Part shown: positions 63,137 through 64,000 of the stretch, in pieces | Numbering within the stretch: the stretch's first letter is position 1 | How the letters are laid out: the number at the start of each line of letters is the position of its first letter | The notes under the pieces: model-generated | What the model was told of the DNA's origin: nothing | Databases searched by the model: none | What the model saw: the letters and a program-made list of their open reading frames with translations, nothing else | Origin: Phytophthora colocasiae | Lineage: Eukaryota; Oomycota; Peronosporomycetes; Peronosporales; Peronosporaceae | NCBI GenBank assembly: GCA_018806915.1 | Contig: JAGKQI010000033.1 | Span: 186,001-250,000 of the forward strand | DNA length: 64,000 nt | Reading direction: 5' to 3' | Position numbers and translations under genes: made by a program

Positions 63137-64000
63137 TCACGCTGAATCCGGCGAATTCCACTGCGACAACTTCAGACCCCACTTGACGTTTCTGCCGTCG
63201 GTGGAACTCGATGTCAGCAACCATTTCAGGACAGAGTATCTGGTATAAACCACAATCACCGGACTTGACTCCACCAGAGCTCTGAAGTTTTCCAAAACTC
63301 TGAGGATCGCAATCACTTCCTTCTCAGCGATATGATACCTGAGTTCGGCGTCGTTCAGGACACGACCCGTGAACCGGACCGGGTGTATTATTCCCTCATA
63401 TTCTTGTCCCAAGACTGCTGAAGCAGCCCAAGGGCTCGCATGCGGGATGACAACAAACGGTCTGGTTCGGTCTGGATGTCGGAGTAGTGGGGTAGAGACT
63501 ATCTTGCGTTTCAGAATCTCGAACGCCTCTTTTGCACGAGTCAGGTCTCGTCCAGCACGGATCTGCTCGTCCGTCAGCTCATAGAGGGTAGCAGCAATCA
63601 CCGGTAAATCCTCAATAAACTTGTTGTAATAGTTAAGGCTTCCCATGAAACTCTGAACTCCCTTCAACGTGGACGGAAATGGCAGTTCTTCAACTCCTTT
63701 GACAATCTTAGGTGTTGCCCTCAGACCCTCGGCACTGATTTCGTGGGATAGGTACGGTATCGACAACTTCCCGAACTCGCTCTTGGGCAAACTCACCGAA
63801 ATGTTCCAATAGCGAAGCCTGAAAAGCAGGGCATTCAAATCGTCACATAATTGGTCCCAAGTCGGTGCTCCATGTGCGATGTCGTCGATGTATGAACTCC
63901 TCCCCAGGACTGGGCCCATGCATGTGGGGACGGGAATATTCCTCTGAAAGACGGTCATCTGACTTGTGAGTGTTGGCATCTCTGAAATCGGAGTATGGTT
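63137..64000 (-). pseudogene. Gi-2 RT C-terminal part and degenerate RNase H
   Basis: The sequence runs in from the window edge with the catalytic box SSYIDDIAHGAP, continues through the RT thumb (FGKLSIPYLSHEISAEGLRA, GSLNYYNKFIEDLPV) and on without a break into the degenerate RNase H (FVVIPHASPWAASAVLG, AEKEVIAILRVLENF, VVYTRYSVLKWLL). This copy is in frame where Gi-1 is shifted (DLTRAKEAFEIL). A 10-bp deletion near 63155 ends it. The protease and RT start lie outside the window. Confidence 0.86.

Larger units (their letters stand above)
55197..64000 (-). mobile_element. giant Ty3/gypsy element Gi-2, 5-prime end outside window
   Basis: The second copy of the Gi-1 family, inserted into Gy3 pol. 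Its 3-prime LTR is 55197-56884, followed by the antisense gene (intact), spacer and pol down to the RT region at the window end. The terminal base pair next to Gy3 is changed (TTTCGCG instead of TGTCGCG). Pol is broken by at least two small deletions, near 61512 (2 bp) and 63155 (10 bp), relative to Gi-1. Confidence 0.91.

Noticed and set aside
1..64000. Secreted effector genes (RxLR or Crinkler type) hidden between elements
   Set aside because: I found no frame with a signal peptide followed by such motifs; all gaps are LTRs, spacers or Helitron pieces.

Overview
The window is eukaryotic, repeat-only DNA, most likely from an oomycete of the Phytophthora type. Chromodomain Ty3/gypsy elements, a decayed Rep/helicase Helitron with short GT-AG introns, a copia element with a half-tRNA type primer site and a dual-RNase-H gypsy element fit that group. 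The species call is inference. I see no host gene, rRNA, tRNA, CRISPR array or bacterial operon.

The scaffold is one dead Helitron on the minus strand, running from about 50294 down past the left edge and now split into four pieces (49283-50294, 23357-24430, 17537-18107, 7653-9657). Four LTR retrotransposons were inserted into it. Gy1 (Ty3/gypsy, minus, right end 7652) sits in the helicase domain. Gy2 (Ty3/gypsy, plus, 9658-17531, 412-bp LTRs, 5-bp target duplication CGTGC) and a copia element (plus, 18108-23351) sit in the Rep region. A large gypsy derivative (plus, 24431-49278, ~1.65-kb LTRs, duplication CGTC) sits in the N-terminal part. The derivative (Gi-d) was itself hit by a 17,084-bp full-length relative (Gi-1, minus, 26214-43297, duplication TCGA). 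Right of the Helitron lies a fourth gypsy family (Gy3, minus, pol 52148-55191), cut by a second copy of the giant family (Gi-2, minus, 55197 to beyond 64000).

The giant family runs LTR, ORF1 (unknown, coiled coil), gag with three zinc knuckles, protease, RT, a degenerate gypsy RNase H, a second intact RNase H, integrase, chromodomain, then a convergent antisense gene of 1106 codons, a polypurine tract and the LTR. Gi-2 has the antisense gene intact but pol broken; Gi-1 has pol nearly intact but one frameshift in the antisense gene. Gi-d keeps ORF1 and part of gag, has no pol, and carries an internal gag inversion.

Two observations stand out. (1) Gy1 is tiled over its LTR, gag, pol and antisense ORF with short perfect inverted repeats (arms 7-11 bp, loops mostly 3-9 nt); the pattern stops at its LTR boundary. 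(2) Three distinct gypsy families here (Gy1, Gy2, giant) carry an unrelated-looking antisense gene convergent with the 3-prime end of pol; in Gy1 and Gy2 it overlaps the integrase-chromodomain coding region on the opposite strand. Nearly all other coding regions are broken by small indels, so most entries are pseudogenes.
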